A DNA stretch of 64,000 nucleotides from Thermoplasmata archaeon. GTDB lineage: Archaea > Thermoplasmatota > Thermoplasmata > Thermoplasmatales > Thermoplasmataceae. The notes under the pieces were generated by a model, which saw nothing but the letters and a program-made list of their open reading frames with translations, was not told the origin of the DNA and made no database searches. Below, piece after piece: positions 18,459-27,455 of this stretch. The stretch's first letter is position 1. Each line of letters starts with the position of its first letter. The position numbers and the translations under genes were made by a program. Where the stretch lies: contig JAJZZX010000008.1 of the NCBI GenBank assembly GCA_021797355.1, positions 34,997 through 98,996 on the forward strand, written 5' to 3'.

Positions 18459-19184
18459 TCAAATGTTCTCAAGGTGAAACTCCACCCTCTTGTTCCTCTT
18501 TCCCTTGCTTTCTATCTTGTTTAAGACAAGCTTCCCTATCTCCCTGGTATTGGAGACATGTGTTCCTCCGTCGGCCTGTTCATCCAGGCCCTCAATGACT
18601 ATTATCCTGATTGTGTCAAGTGAATTTAGAAGTTCCCTTCCCGGCGCTGTCCGTGCTAGATTTTCCATAGACTTGGCCTCCTGGCTGCTGATCTCCTTCT
18701 GGTATATCCTGTGCCCCTCAGCTATGAAATTGTTGCTCTCGTTGATTATGGCCTCGACAATCTCCCTGCTGAAATCATTCATGTCAAGATCAATTCTCGC
18801 TCTGTCCTGGTAAAGTTGCCCTCCTGTTAGGAACCCCTGGTCGCCATGCCTGTGGGTAACTATGCCATCCAGAACATGGACCGCAGAGTGGTATCTCATG
18901 TGCCAGAACCTCCTTTCCCAGTCAACGACTCCATGAACGGAATCTCCTGCTCTCAGGTTTTCTGAGTGGTCAAGTATGTGCAGCACGTCATCTCCATTCT
19001 TTCTGACGTCAATTACCCTGTATTCTCCTCTTACGGATCTTAATATCCCGGTGTCATTGGGCTGGCCCCCTCCTGTGGCGTAAAATGCTGTCCTGTCAAG
19101 TATGACGCCATTTCCTTCTATCTCCTCGACTGTGGCATCAAATTCCCTGAGGTACATGTCATTCCAGTAGAGTTTTTCTGTCAT
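18459..19184 (-). CDS. alaX: Alanyl-tRNA editing protein AlaX
   Basis: Free-standing editing protein that removes serine or glycine from mischarged tRNA-Ala. Residues 1-90 contain the AlaRS second-additional-like barrel with TAFYATGGGQPNDTG. The zinc motif is H99-x3-H103 (HSAVH) with the distal H209 in ADGGTHV. The position that is Cys in AlaRS editing domains (CGGTH) is Asp205 here. From memory this variant occurs in some archaeal AlaX proteins, so it is probably functional. The 241 residues fit the medium-length AlaX class. Confidence 0.88.
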   Translation of the reverse strand: MTEKLYWNDMYLREFDATVEEIEGNGVILDRTAFYATGGGQPNDTGILRSVRGEYRVIDVRKNGDDVLHILDHSENLRAGDSVHGVVDWERRFWHMRYHSAVHVLDGIVTHRHGDQGFLTGGQLYQDRARIDLDMNDFSREIVEAIINESNNFIAEGHRIYQKEISSQEAKSMENLARTAPGRELLNSLDTIRIIVIEGLDEQADGGTHVSNTREIGKLVLNKIESKGKRNKRVEFHLENI

Positions 19185-19286
19185 GATCCCCTAATGGGCG
19201 ATCAGTAATATTATTGTTCCATTTTCTTCATCTTGGACAAACGGGGTTACCTGCAAAATACATGATTACCCGGAAGACTGCCAACA

Positions 19287-19294
19287 CTTATATA
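19287..19294 (+). promoter_or_regulatory. TATA box of the disulfide oxidoreductase gene
   Basis: CTTATATA lies 28 to 21 bases before the ATG at 19315 and is followed only by AT-rich sequence. This spacing puts the transcript start at or next to the start codon, as expected for leaderless archaeal messages. Confidence 0.65.
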
Positions 19295-19314
19295 ATAACT
19301 TAAAATTACTGAGA

Positions 19315-19983
19315 ATGCCCCTTATAAGAGAAGAGGACAAGAAGTTCCTCATGCAGGAATTCGAGAAACATCTGAAGAATGACGTGGACCTTGTTATTTT
19401 CACTTCCGAAAATTCAGACTGCAAATACTGCAAGGAAACTGTGGAGCTGGCTGAAGAAGTTTCTGAGATAAACAAAAAAATTCATCTCTTGAAGTACGAC
19501 TTTGACAAGGACAAGGAAGCCGTGAAGGCCTACGACGTTGAGAAGTTCCCGGCCACCATAGTGGCGGAGCATGGAAAGAAGGATGGCAGGATAAAGTATT
19601 ACGGTATCCCGTCAGGCTACGAATTCGGCTCGCTCATTGAGGACCTCAAGAACGTATCATCCAATGAGGTTGAGGTTTCTTCAAAGGCCATGGAAGTTGT
19701 AAGCAAGATAGACAAGCCCATCAAGATAAAGGTGTATGTTACACCAACCTGCCCTTACTGCCCCAGAGCTGTCGGCACAGCCCACAAATTTGCCATTCTT
19801 AACAAAAATATAACCGGAGAAATGGTTGAGTCTCTTGAATTTGAGCAGGAGGCTGAAGAAGTTGGCGTTTCCAGTGTACCACACATTGTCATAAACGGAG
19901 AGGTGCAGTTTGTCGGCGCATATCCTGATGACCAGTTTGCTGAGTATGTGCTAGAGGCATACAATAACCACCCCTCATCCTGA
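19315..19983 (+). CDS. Protein disulfide oxidoreductase (PDO, tandem thioredoxin fold)
   Basis: A 222-residue protein made of two glutaredoxin-like units, each with its own active site: C36-K-Y-C39 and C146-P-Y-C149. Proteins with this double fold, typical of hyperthermophilic and thermoacidophilic archaea, make, reduce and shuffle disulfide bonds in cytoplasmic proteins. The second site (CPYC) is glutaredoxin-like and is usually the more active one. The gene has its own TATA box and no operon partner. It meets the amino-acid permease gene tail-to-tail with 11 bases between them. Confidence 0.93.
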   Translation: MPLIREEDKKFLMQEFEKHLKNDVDLVIFTSENSDCKYCKETVELAEEVSEINKKIHLLKYDFDKDKEAVKAYDVEKFPATIVAEHGKKDGRIKYYGIPSGYEFGSLIEDLKNVSSNEVEVSSKAMEVVSKIDKPIKIKVYVTPTCPYCPRAVGTAHKFAILNKNITGEMVESLEFEQEAEEVGVSSVPHIVINGEVQFVGAYPDDQFAEYVLEAYNNHPSS

Positions 19984-19994
19984 ACCATAACCCC

Positions 19995-21353
19995 TTATTT
20001 TTCAGAGGAATTGCCACTCAATTCCCTGCTTTTCCCAAACACCCTTACCCTGCTTCTTATGGGCGCTGACCTCTGCTGGGCTTTGTTCAGCCTTCTGACA
20101 CTGTAAATCAATGCTGAAGAGCCTGCAACAATGCCCGCTATGAGCATGCTTTCAGTTCCCAGAAAAGCAAAGAAAATGATAATGGTTGCAATCCCGGCTG
20201 CTGGAACAGCGAAGAACCAGTCCTTTCCAAGAATGCCCACAGTCTTTTTTCCGCCCCGGTACTTCATATGGATCGTGAGTGCGGCAATGTTGATGATTGA
20301 GTACGCTGAGATAACGCAAGCATTGGAGGATTCAACAATTGTCCCGAATGAGGCGGCAGGCATCATTGCTACGGCCAGAAGGAATGATATGACGATGGCA
20401 ACAAGTGGTGTGGAATACCTGTCCAGATATGATATTTGATGGGGCAGCTCTCCATCCCTGGCCATTGCATACAGCACCCGTGACGTTCCGAGCATTCCAG
20501 TAAGTATCACGCCAGATGTGGCTACCAGGGCCCCTGCTGAAACCGCTAGCCCGAGCCATTCCAAACCAGTACCGGATGCTGCCAGAGCAAGCGGAGAGGC
20601 TGATGAGGCAAGCTCAGCTGGAGTTGCCAGGCCAATGGCTGCCAGCGTAATGAGAAAGTACAAGGCTGCTGATATGAGGATTGACATTATGATTGCAAGC
20701 GGTATGGTCCTCTCCGGATTGATAACCTCCTCAGATACTGTCGTTACCCTGGAGAAGCCTGAAAATGCGAAGAATATTACCGCTGCCCCCGATATTATGC
20801 CCTCTGGGCCCTTCACAAAAAGATGTGTTAAATGAGATGGGTTGAAAAAGAACAGCCCTGTCACCGTGAAAAGGATCAATATTGCCAGATTGACCATTAC
20901 AATTGCCCGAAGCGTCTTTGCCGAGTTCTTAATGCCAAGGGCATTTAGCACAGCGAATGATAGAACCACCCCCACACCAACAAATATGACGGGAAATCTT
21001 GAATCCAGGACCTCATCCAGGTAACTGCCAAAACTTATGGAGACTGCCGACAGCGCAACTATATTTCCAAAGGTCCAGAGACTGCCTCCGAGAAATCCAG
21101 CAAACGGAGACAGACTTTCCTTTCCATACTCATAAACACCCCCTTCCTTGTCAACATGCCGGGCTATCTGTGAGAAGCTTATGCCAGTCAATATTGCCAC
21201 AACTGCCGCCAGCGGTATGGAGAATATCACCGCAGGGCCAGCCAATCCTGCAGAGATCCCTATGATGACGAATATTCCCGCCCCTATGATTGCACCGAGA
21301 TTGATCATTATTGCATCAAGCAGCTTCAGCGTCCTTGTGAATCCATGAGGCAT
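19995..21353 (-). CDS. APC family amino acid permease
   Basis: Twelve-helix amino acid/polyamine/organocation carrier of 452 residues. Helix 1 has NLGAIIGAGIFVIIGI, the unwound substrate-binding segment of this superfamily, and FFAFSGFSRVTTVSEEVINPERTIP near residues 190-215 is the helix 6 region with its Glu-rich loop. The C-terminus is basic (RSRVRVFGKSR). Specificity is not visible. It fits a peptide- and amino-acid-consuming lifestyle. Confidence 0.88.
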   Translation of the reverse strand: MPHGFTRTLKLLDAIMINLGAIIGAGIFVIIGISAGLAGPAVIFSIPLAAVVAILTGISFSQIARHVDKEGGVYEYGKESLSPFAGFLGGSLWTFGNIVALSAVSISFGSYLDEVLDSRFPVIFVGVGVVLSFAVLNALGIKNSAKTLRAIVMVNLAILILFTVTGLFFFNPSHLTHLFVKGPEGIISGAAVIFFAFSGFSRVTTVSEEVINPERTIPLAIIMSILISAALYFLITLAAIGLATPAELASSASPLALAASGTGLEWLGLAVSAGALVATSGVILTGMLGTSRVLYAMARDGELPHQISYLDRYSTPLVAIVISFLLAVAMMPAASFGTIVESSNACVISAYSIINIAALTIHMKYRGGKKTVGILGKDWFFAVPAAGIATIIIFFAFLGTESMLIAGIVAGSSALIYSVRRLNKAQQRSAPIRSRVRVFGKSRELSGNSSEK

Positions 21354-21464
21354 TCCAATCTATCATAGCACCATAGATAATTCTTTGTGCACATATTTTC
21401 ACAGCAAGCTTTCAAATTCAATATTTTCGCATAAAATATTTTACCGTTACCTGACTGTCAGATC

Positions 21465-21800
21465 ATGGCATCATACGAAGTCATGAGTGAAATAATAGGC
21501 AAGGCGAGCGCCATGGATAGCTTCAAGAAGGAAATTGTAGGGTTCAACAAGACATTTCTGTTCAAGCCTTCAGATGCAAAGCCCTATCATGTGGAGATTA
21601 ACAATGGGACTGCCACGCTTGCAGAAGGCGAGGTGGCATCACCAAGCGCAACAATTTCAGCAACCGACCAGGTGCTGTCTGACATATTCACGGGCAAGAC
21701 CGACGCTATCAAGGCCTTCATGCAGGGCCAGCTTAAAGTAAGTGGCGATATATTCAGCGCACAGAAACTTACCGGAATCGTGTCGAAGCTCAGGAAGTGA
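21465..21800 (+). CDS. SCP2 sterol-binding domain protein
   Basis: A single SCP2-type lipid-binding domain of 111 residues. Visible features are a hydrophobic strand with FLFKPSDAKPYHVEI, the acidic turn NGTATLAEGE, the ISATDQVLSDIFTGKTD segment, and KAFMQGQLKVSGD near the end, the standard family motif. Such domains bind fatty acyl-CoA or other lipids. The gene ends four bases before the 3-hydroxyacyl-CoA dehydrogenase/enoyl-CoA hydratase gene, so it probably delivers or shields acyl-CoA for that enzyme. Confidence 0.88.
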   Translation: MASYEVMSEIIGKASAMDSFKKEIVGFNKTFLFKPSDAKPYHVEINNGTATLAEGEVASPSATISATDQVLSDIFTGKTDAIKAFMQGQLKVSGDIFSAQKLTGIVSKLRK

Positions 21801-21804
21801 TCTC

Positions 21805-23796
21805 TTGAATATAAGATCGGTCACCGTAATAGGTGCCGGGATCATGGGCCACGGCATTGCAGAAGTTTGTGCAATTTCAGGCCTCCCCGTTATCATTGAG
21901 GATGCATTTCCAGAGGCGCTGAAAAAGGCTGAGGTATCAATAAAGAGCAGCCTTGACCGTATGAAGAAGTCAGGAAAGATCGATGATACTGCGTATTCTA
22001 GCGTTCTTTCCAGAATCTCCTTTTCATCATCCCTCAAGGAGGCTGTAAGAGACGCTGATCTTATCATAGAGGCTGTTCCTGAAATTCCTGACCTGAAGAT
22101 ATCCGTCATAAAGGATATTACATCTTCATGCAGGCCGGATGTCATTGTAGCCTCCAACACCTCGAATATCAGGATTTCCACCCTTGCTGATCATGCAACA
22201 AATCCCCAGCGCGTTCTGGGGCTCCACTTCTTTAATCCTCCTGTGGTTATGAAGCTGGTAGAAGTCATAAAATCTGATAAGACCTCACAGGAATATTTTG
22301 ATTCTGCCTTTGAGTTTGCAAAATTCATTGGAAAAACCCCAATAAAGGTTCTTAAAGACAGTCCTGGATTCGTTGTCAACAGGATAAATGCTCCGGAAAG
22401 CCTTCTTTTTTGCCTTATACTTGACAAAGGAATGGCGAGGCCGGAAGATGTGGATGCGTTCGCAAAGGGCCAGGGACTTCCCATGGGCCCATATGAACTG
22501 ATGGATTACGTAGGCATAGACACCGTTGTGCATTCCCTGGAATATTATTCTGAAACTCTTGACAGGGAATACGGCAAATGCCATTACTTCAAGAAATTCA
22601 TGGAAGAGGGGAAACTTGGCCTTAAGTCCGGTAAGGGATTCTACGTTTGGGAAAATGGCCATGCGAAGATCCCGGAGGCAAAGCCATCATCCGTCCTTGA
22701 GCTCCTTGATATTCTTGCTGTTGAGATCAACGAAGCTGTGAAGATAATAGAGGAGGGAGTAGCTGCACCTTCAGACATAGAAACTGGGGTAAAGCTTGGA
22801 ATGAACCGCCCCTTCGGTCCGATATCTGTGGCTGAGAGCCTCACTAATGCAGAGATCAAGAGAAAACTCTTGGCGCTGAGCCAGAAGTTCGACACGAAGA
22901 TATTCTATCCGGCAAAATCAATAGAGGATGGAAAGCTGAGGGAGATAATTTCTGGAAAGGCCCTCAAGCACACAGAAGAAACAGCGCAACCAGCCTCGGA
23001 TGCTAAGGCTGCCGACGGGGATGAGGTGGTGAGGCTGGAGAGGGATGAGCAGACCAAAGTTGCCCGCCTCATACTCAAGAACACCAGGAACAATCTCATA
23101 AACCAGAAGGTCCTGGAATCTCTTGAAAAGTACCTGAAACAGCTCTGGAATGATCATGAGATCAATGTTATTGTGATTAGGGGCGAGGGCGATAATTTCT
23201 CCGCTGGTGCGCAGCTGACACAGTTTTTCAGCGGGCCTATGGACTTTTCTGAAAATGCCCGGCTTGGAGAGAGGACCTTCAGGCTGCTTTCCGAAATACC
23301 CAAGATCACCATTGCTGAGATGAAAGGCTTTGTCCTTGGCGGGGGATTCGAGCTTTCAATATGGTGTGACATCAGGGTTGCCACTCCTGAGGCAACAATA
23401 GGCTTCCCAGAGACAACGCTTGGCCTGATTCCAGGATGGGGTGGGAGCCAGAGGCTCAGCAAGCTTGTAGGCATGTCAAGGGCTTCTTACCTAATTCTCA
23501 CTGGGGACAGATTCACTGGAAAATACGCAAGCGATATTGGCCTGGTGTATAAGCTGTTTGAGAAGACAAATATAGCATCTGAGACAGACAGGCTGGCTGC
23601 GGACCTCGCATCCAGAATAGCCCCGGTTTCTGCTGCCATGGCAAAGAAGCTGATCTACAAGGGGAGCGAAATGGGCACTGACAACGGGCTTGAGATGGAA
23701 TCAGTGGCAATGGGGCTTCTATACGGCACAGATGATCTGAAGGAGGGAATATCGGCATTCCTGCAGAAGAGGAAGCCAGATTACAAGGGTAGGTAA
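21805..23796 (+). CDS. 3-hydroxyacyl-CoA dehydrogenase / enoyl-CoA hydratase fusion
   Basis: Bifunctional beta-oxidation enzyme of 663 residues in the order dehydrogenase then hydratase, the reverse of bacterial FadB. Residues 5-290 hold the NAD domain (VTVIGAGIMGHGIAE) and catalytic region (LGLHFFNPP), then a second HCDH C-terminal unit up to about 380. The crotonase domain covers about 410-655, with SAGAQL and GGGFELSIWCD plus GFPETTLGLIPGWGG, so both catalytic Glu positions are present. I place the start at TTG 21805 because GGAAGTGATC, close to the full anti-16S complement, lies just upstream and the protein then begins at the dinucleotide fold. The SCP2 gene precedes it by four bases. 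Confidence 0.92.
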   Translation: MNIRSVTVIGAGIMGHGIAEVCAISGLPVIIEDAFPEALKKAEVSIKSSLDRMKKSGKIDDTAYSSVLSRISFSSSLKEAVRDADLIIEAVPEIPDLKISVIKDITSSCRPDVIVASNTSNIRISTLADHATNPQRVLGLHFFNPPVVMKLVEVIKSDKTSQEYFDSAFEFAKFIGKTPIKVLKDSPGFVVNRINAPESLLFCLILDKGMARPEDVDAFAKGQGLPMGPYELMDYVGIDTVVHSLEYYSETLDREYGKCHYFKKFMEEGKLGLKSGKGFYVWENGHAKIPEAKPSSVLELLDILAVEINEAVKIIEEGVAAPSDIETGVKLGMNRPFGPISVAESLTNAEIKRKLLALSQKFDTKIFYPAKSIEDGKLREIISGKALKHTEETAQPASDAKAADGDEVVRLERDEQTKVARLILKNTRNNLINQKVLESLEKYLKQLWNDHEINVIVIRGEGDNFSAGAQLTQFFSGPMDFSENARLGERTFRLLSEIPKITIAEMKGFVLGGGFELSIWCDIRVATPEATIGFPETTLGLIPGWGGSQRLSKLVGMSRASYLILTGDRFTGKYASDIGLVYKLFEKTNIASETDRLAADLASRIAPVSAAMAKKLIYKGSEMGTDNGLEMESVAMGLLYGTDDLKEGISAFLQKRKPDYKGR

Positions 23797-25029
23797 CTAC
23801 CCCTTCATTGCCTCAAGAAGTAAGCCTGATATATCCGATACTTTGCCCTTTTTTGAAAGATTGGAAAGGCATATGGGACAGGCCGTGACAATCTCATCTG
23901 CACCGATTGCCTCCAGCTCCGCATACCTGTCATTCGATATTTTCTCTGAAAGATCAGGAAATATTAGCTCGTCTGGGCCTCCACAGCATCTGTTTCTCTT
24001 TCCGCTCCTGGCTGGGAGCTTGACTTCCGATGCCGATCTTAACAGTTCCAGCGGCCTGTTATAGGCATCCGTTCTCAGAACGAAATGGCATGGCTCATGG
24101 TAGGCAACATTCTTTCCAGTGCTGTGCAGTTTTGACTGATCCAGCAGGTCTGTGTAAAAGACAACTTCCAGATCAAATCCTTTTACGTATTTTGGATAAG
24201 CATTCCTGAGCAGATCGTATGTATGAGGATCGACCGTTATAATTCTTCTGGCCCCTGTTTTCTTGAGCATTCTGTACACCTTGGCGGAATATTCACGGAA
24301 TTCCTCAAGATAGCCAAGATCGTAAATGAATGTCCCTGGATATGGCTCCTCATCACCCATATATGAAAAATTAACTCCAGCTCTGGCCAAAAGTTCGGCA
24401 ATGTTCCTGAGGGATTGATCCAGTTTTGCTTTGAAATCCTTATCATACTGGGTTGCCGATATCCTTACCAGAGAGGGTATTTCTGACGCCATTGCTGCCA
24501 TGAATCTTCCCATGGCATCCCCCATGAGTGATCGCATTGCGTTCATCTTGCCAGTGTAAGCCATGAGCTGATACATGTTACCTGTGTAAAGCAGATTCTC
24601 AGAACGGTCACTGAATTTCAGTCCTGAAGCCCAGCTGCCGAGCCCCCGGTGGATTCCTAATGGGTTCATGTATTTCATTGTTGCAGCCACAATCATACTC
24701 GCATAGGGATTCCGGCTGCCCTTCATTTTTGCGCCAGCCAGAATGCTTCTGGATAGATGGCTCACTACGCCAGCATTTACGCCTGCTGGACATACCTGCA
24801 GACAAGCGAAACAGTCAAGGCATGAATAGAAGCTGTCGGATAACTGAAGATTTGGTTTGCCTTCCATATTCATTGAATTCAGGAGTTCCTTGCCCAGTAT
24901 GACGCGGCCGCGGGCTCCTTTCCACAAATCATAGCCAGATGCCGGCAGCGTTGGGCATACGCTTTCACAGAAGCCGCAGCTTATGCATTTTCCTACCTCT
25001 TCCTCAAGCTGCCGGAGAAGATCAGTCAA
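23797..25029 (-). CDS. 2-hydroxyacid dehydrogenase iron-sulfur subunit (GlcF/GlpC-like)
   Basis: Electron-transfer partner of the FAD subunit encoded just upstream. Two 4Fe-4S motifs occur near the N-terminus (CISCGFCESVCP and CLDCFACLQVCP) and two CCG domains follow; the second is RNRCCGGPDELIFP and YHEPCHF belongs to the same unit. It lacks membrane helices. It overlaps the FAD subunit gene by eight bases and ends one base from the stop of the beta-oxidation gene on the other strand. Electrons probably go to the quinone pool or to a soluble carrier. Confidence 0.9.
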   Translation of the reverse strand: MTDLLRQLEEEVGKCISCGFCESVCPTLPASGYDLWKGARGRVILGKELLNSMNMEGKPNLQLSDSFYSCLDCFACLQVCPAGVNAGVVSHLSRSILAGAKMKGSRNPYASMIVAATMKYMNPLGIHRGLGSWASGLKFSDRSENLLYTGNMYQLMAYTGKMNAMRSLMGDAMGRFMAAMASEIPSLVRISATQYDKDFKAKLDQSLRNIAELLARAGVNFSYMGDEEPYPGTFIYDLGYLEEFREYSAKVYRMLKKTGARRIITVDPHTYDLLRNAYPKYVKGFDLEVVFYTDLLDQSKLHSTGKNVAYHEPCHFVLRTDAYNRPLELLRSASEVKLPARSGKRNRCCGGPDELIFPDLSEKISNDRYAELEAIGADEIVTACPICLSNLSKKGKVSDISGLLLEAMKG

Positions 25030-26413
25030 ACATCTTACCCCTGTTCATTATGCCTTTTGGATCAAAATCTTTCCTGATGGCCTTCATAAGCTCCATTACA
25101 TGAGGTGAACCTGTTTCCCTGATTTCCATTTCAAGAAGTTCCTTTTTCTCAATGCCAATTCCATGTTCGGCAGACACACTTCCGCCATATTTTAAGGCAA
25201 TACGCCCAAAATCAATCTGGAATTCATCAACCTTCTTCATCTGTTCCCGGTTTGAGACATCGGCGTAAATATTCGCATGAATGTTTCCATCTGCTATATG
25301 GCCGAAGAGAGCTACCTTCAGCCCGTGCTCATTGACCTTTGATTCGCTGTCCTTGAGAGCCTCAGGAAGCCTGGATGCAGGAACCACTATGTCTCCAATG
25401 ACGACCCTCTCAGACATGCTGCTGCGCTCACTAAGCAGAGATGCGTAGGCTCCCTTCCTGGCCTCATAGATCCTGGACATTTCCTGTGGATCGGTGGTTA
25501 CCCTAAGATCTAACGGGCTGAACTCTTTCATTACCTCCGCAGCGTCTTGAAGTTGCCTCTGCAGGCTCTCTCGTGGGGCAGCAATGTCTACTATGAGGAG
25601 ATATCTGGCCCTCTCCGGAAATTCCATACCTCTTGTTTTCTCCAGTGAATCCATGGTGATTCTGTCCAGAAATTCCGCTATCTCTGGTGTTATTCCCCTG
25701 GCCTTCATAGATGAAATGGCCCTTCCGACGTTGCCAATCTCATCGTAATATGCCAGGATCCTCCCCTTGGCCTCTGGTAGGGGCCATATCTTCAGAATGG
25801 CCTTGGTAATAACTCCAAGTGTGCCTTCTGCGCCCACGAAAAGGGCCGTGAGGTCGTAGCCTGCAGTCCTCTTCAGGACCTTCCCTCCTACGTTGATGAC
25901 CTCCCCGTTTGGAAGTACAACCTCAAGACCCAGTATCCAGTTGCGCGTTGTACCATATGTTGCAGCCCGCAGCCCTCCAGCATTTGTTGAGATAGATCCC
26001 CCAACTGTAGCGGCAAGCGAGCTTGCTGGATCCGGGGGGTAAAAATGCCTAAACCTTGAAAGATACTCATTGAGGGCATCAAGCCTTACTCCCGGTTCAG
26101 CTATTGCGTATCTGTCCTCAGGCTTTACTTCAAGAATGTGATCGAATTTTGCCATGCTGAGGACAATTGAATCTTCAAGAGGAATAGATGAGCCTGTAAG
26201 TGAAGTGCCGCCCCCTCTTACAACGACTGATACCGAATATTTCTGGCATATCTTCAGAGTATCGCTTACCTGCTCTACGCTGTCCGGCAGGGCTACTGCA
26301 ACGGGGTCATTTCCCTGGAAATATGAAGCATCGGTACGATATGGAATTAACTGCTCTTTCCTTGTTAAAAGGTTGTTGCCTAGTGCTGACTTGAGATCCT
26401 CAAGTAGGGCCAT
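25022..26413 (-). CDS. FAD-linked 2-hydroxyacid dehydrogenase (GlcD / D-lactate dehydrogenase type)
   Basis: Catalytic flavoprotein of 463 residues that oxidises a D-2-hydroxyacid such as D-lactate or glycolate. The FAD-binding PCMH domain carries VVVRGGGTSLTGSS and VGGSISTNAGGLRA at residues about 60-160, and AEHGIGIEKK with HIADGNIHAN close the C-terminal domain. It pairs with the Fe-S gene through an eight-base overlap and follows a small winged-helix gene by 13 bases. The exact substrate is not readable. Confidence 0.9.
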   Translation of the reverse strand: MALLEDLKSALGNNLLTRKEQLIPYRTDASYFQGNDPVAVALPDSVEQVSDTLKICQKYSVSVVVRGGGTSLTGSSIPLEDSIVLSMAKFDHILEVKPEDRYAIAEPGVRLDALNEYLSRFRHFYPPDPASSLAATVGGSISTNAGGLRAATYGTTRNWILGLEVVLPNGEVINVGGKVLKRTAGYDLTALFVGAEGTLGVITKAILKIWPLPEAKGRILAYYDEIGNVGRAISSMKARGITPEIAEFLDRITMDSLEKTRGMEFPERARYLLIVDIAAPRESLQRQLQDAAEVMKEFSPLDLRVTTDPQEMSRIYEARKGAYASLLSERSSMSERVVIGDIVVPASRLPEALKDSESKVNEHGLKVALFGHIADGNIHANIYADVSNREQMKKVDEFQIDFGRIALKYGGSVSAEHGIGIEKKELLEMEIRETGSPHVMELMKAIRKDFDPKGIMNRGKMFD

Positions 26414-26426
26414 GAATGTGGAGAGT

Positions 26427-26681
26427 TTATATGTTCTTTAAATGATTCGTGGGCTCATCATGGCTGATACTTATGCAGTAAAACCTTCTCCTTGCGTCAT
26501 TCATGCATATCTGTGTATGAACCAGGCCAGCATCCCGAAGTATGCGTATGGCATATAACAGTGTTCTTTTGGGAAGAGAGGTTTCAGATTTTAGGTCCTC
26601 GAATTTTGCTATCTTCAGCCGAGAGAGTGCCTCTATTACCGTTAAGGCTGAATTGGGCAGATTGCCATAGGCAGTTTCCAT
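26427..26681 (-). CDS. Small winged-helix DNA-binding protein
   Basis: An 84-residue protein that is almost only a winged helix: SALTVIEALSRLK, then FEDLKSETSLPKRTLLYAIRIL as helix-turn-helix, then AGLVHTQI and a basic wing (NDARRRFYCIS). It resembles MarR- or TrmB-type DNA-binding heads without an effector domain. ATG 26681 is chosen because upstream in-frame sequence reads through the tRNA-Thr gene. TACTTAAT lies about 28 bases before it. It leads the operon of the 2-hydroxyacid dehydrogenase and is a likely regulator of it. Confidence 0.7.
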   Translation of the reverse strand: METAYGNLPNSALTVIEALSRLKIAKFEDLKSETSLPKRTLLYAIRILRDAGLVHTQICMNDARRRFYCISISHDEPTNHLKNI

Positions 26682-26824
26682 TGTGAAACTAGCATAAACA
26701 AGTGCATTAAGTATTTGTCTGATAAAATTACAGAGAGTTATCATAGGGGATTGCATAGGAGAAGCGGAAAGCTCTACCAACTTAATTGAAAGATTTATCT
26801 GTTGTGAATAATTAGCCCTTTTGC

Positions 26825-26897
26825 GCCACTGTAGCTCAGTTGGTAGAGCAGCTGACTTGTAATCAGCAGGTCGGGGGATCGATACCCTCCAGTGGCT
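26825..26897 (+). tRNA. tRNA-Thr (anticodon TGT)
   Basis: A full cloverleaf can be drawn: acceptor GCCACTG paired with CAGTGGC, D arm GCTCAGTTGGTAGAGC, anticodon stem GCTGA/TCAGC with loop CTTGTAA giving TGT (reads ACA), and a T arm closed by GGGGG/CCCTC around ATCGATA. T54 is replaced by A, which some archaeal tRNAs allow. No intron and no encoded CCA. Its 3' end is the left boundary of a relic element. Confidence 0.95.
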
Positions 26898-26901
26898 CTT
26901 C
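26885..26901 (+). repeat. Left copy of 17-base repeat at the tRNA-Thr 3' end (putative attL)
   Basis: CCCTCCAGTGGCTCTTC covers the end of the T stem and the 3' acceptor strand of tRNA-Thr plus four bases beyond it. The same sequence with one change recurs at 29592-29608 in the same orientation. This is the usual form of an archaeal integration site inside a tRNA gene. Confidence 0.75.
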
Positions 26902-27455
26902 AACGCCCCTTTCATGGATATCCATGAGGACATTGCGGTATGCAATGTGATTCTCAACAGGATTCATGTAGAATCCTAGAATCTCATAGTTTCCTGATTC
27001 ACGTATTCCCATTGCAAATATGACACATTCCTTCCGCACTGTTTCCATTCTCAGGGAGAAGAACACTGCATCCATGAATATGGCGATGTATCTCTTCTCA
27101 AGTGGCCTTTACCGCCACCCGCTTATTTCCGGAACTGTTATTTCCGTGATCCTTGATATTGTTGACCTGCTGTATTTATTGTGAAACAGTTCCTCAAGTA
27201 TTTCTGCCATCTTCCCTGCTGATATTCCCTTTGAATACATGGAAATAACAAGATCGTCTATTCCGATGTTGCGCCGATATGGTTCGAATAAGGCTGTCTG
27301 GAATTCATTGTTGCGATCCCCTGTAACCCTGAGATCATTTATTTTCCCATATCTTGTACCCAGATCTCTCCCGTAATATCCATTTCTCGATCCACTGTTC
27401 TGCCATTGTTTATTGCTTCCTGGGTGGTTCCTGGAGGCATCCTTTCATTTTTCAT
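26902..27455 (-). pseudogene. Broken IS256 (mutator) family transposase
   Basis: Reading the minus strand from about 27385, pieces match the IS256 family in order: GYYGRDLGTRYGKI, then a region with ILEELFHNKYSRSTIS, then RPLEKRYIAIFMDAVFF with the first catalytic Asp, GIRESGNYEILGF and DIHERGVEEPL. An in-frame TAA at 27109-27111 breaks it just before RPLE, where CAA or CAG would be expected. A frame change near 27385-27400 separates a possible N-terminal piece that starts at 27455. The C-terminal half, with the other catalytic acids, is missing because the sequence stops at the tRNA-Thr repeat. It cannot encode an active transposase. Confidence 0.8.

Noticed and set aside
26427..26957. Reading the winged-helix gene as a 176-residue protein
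   Set aside because: The extra N-terminal part is the antisense of the tRNA-Thr gene; the promoter-like sequence supports the ATG at 26681.
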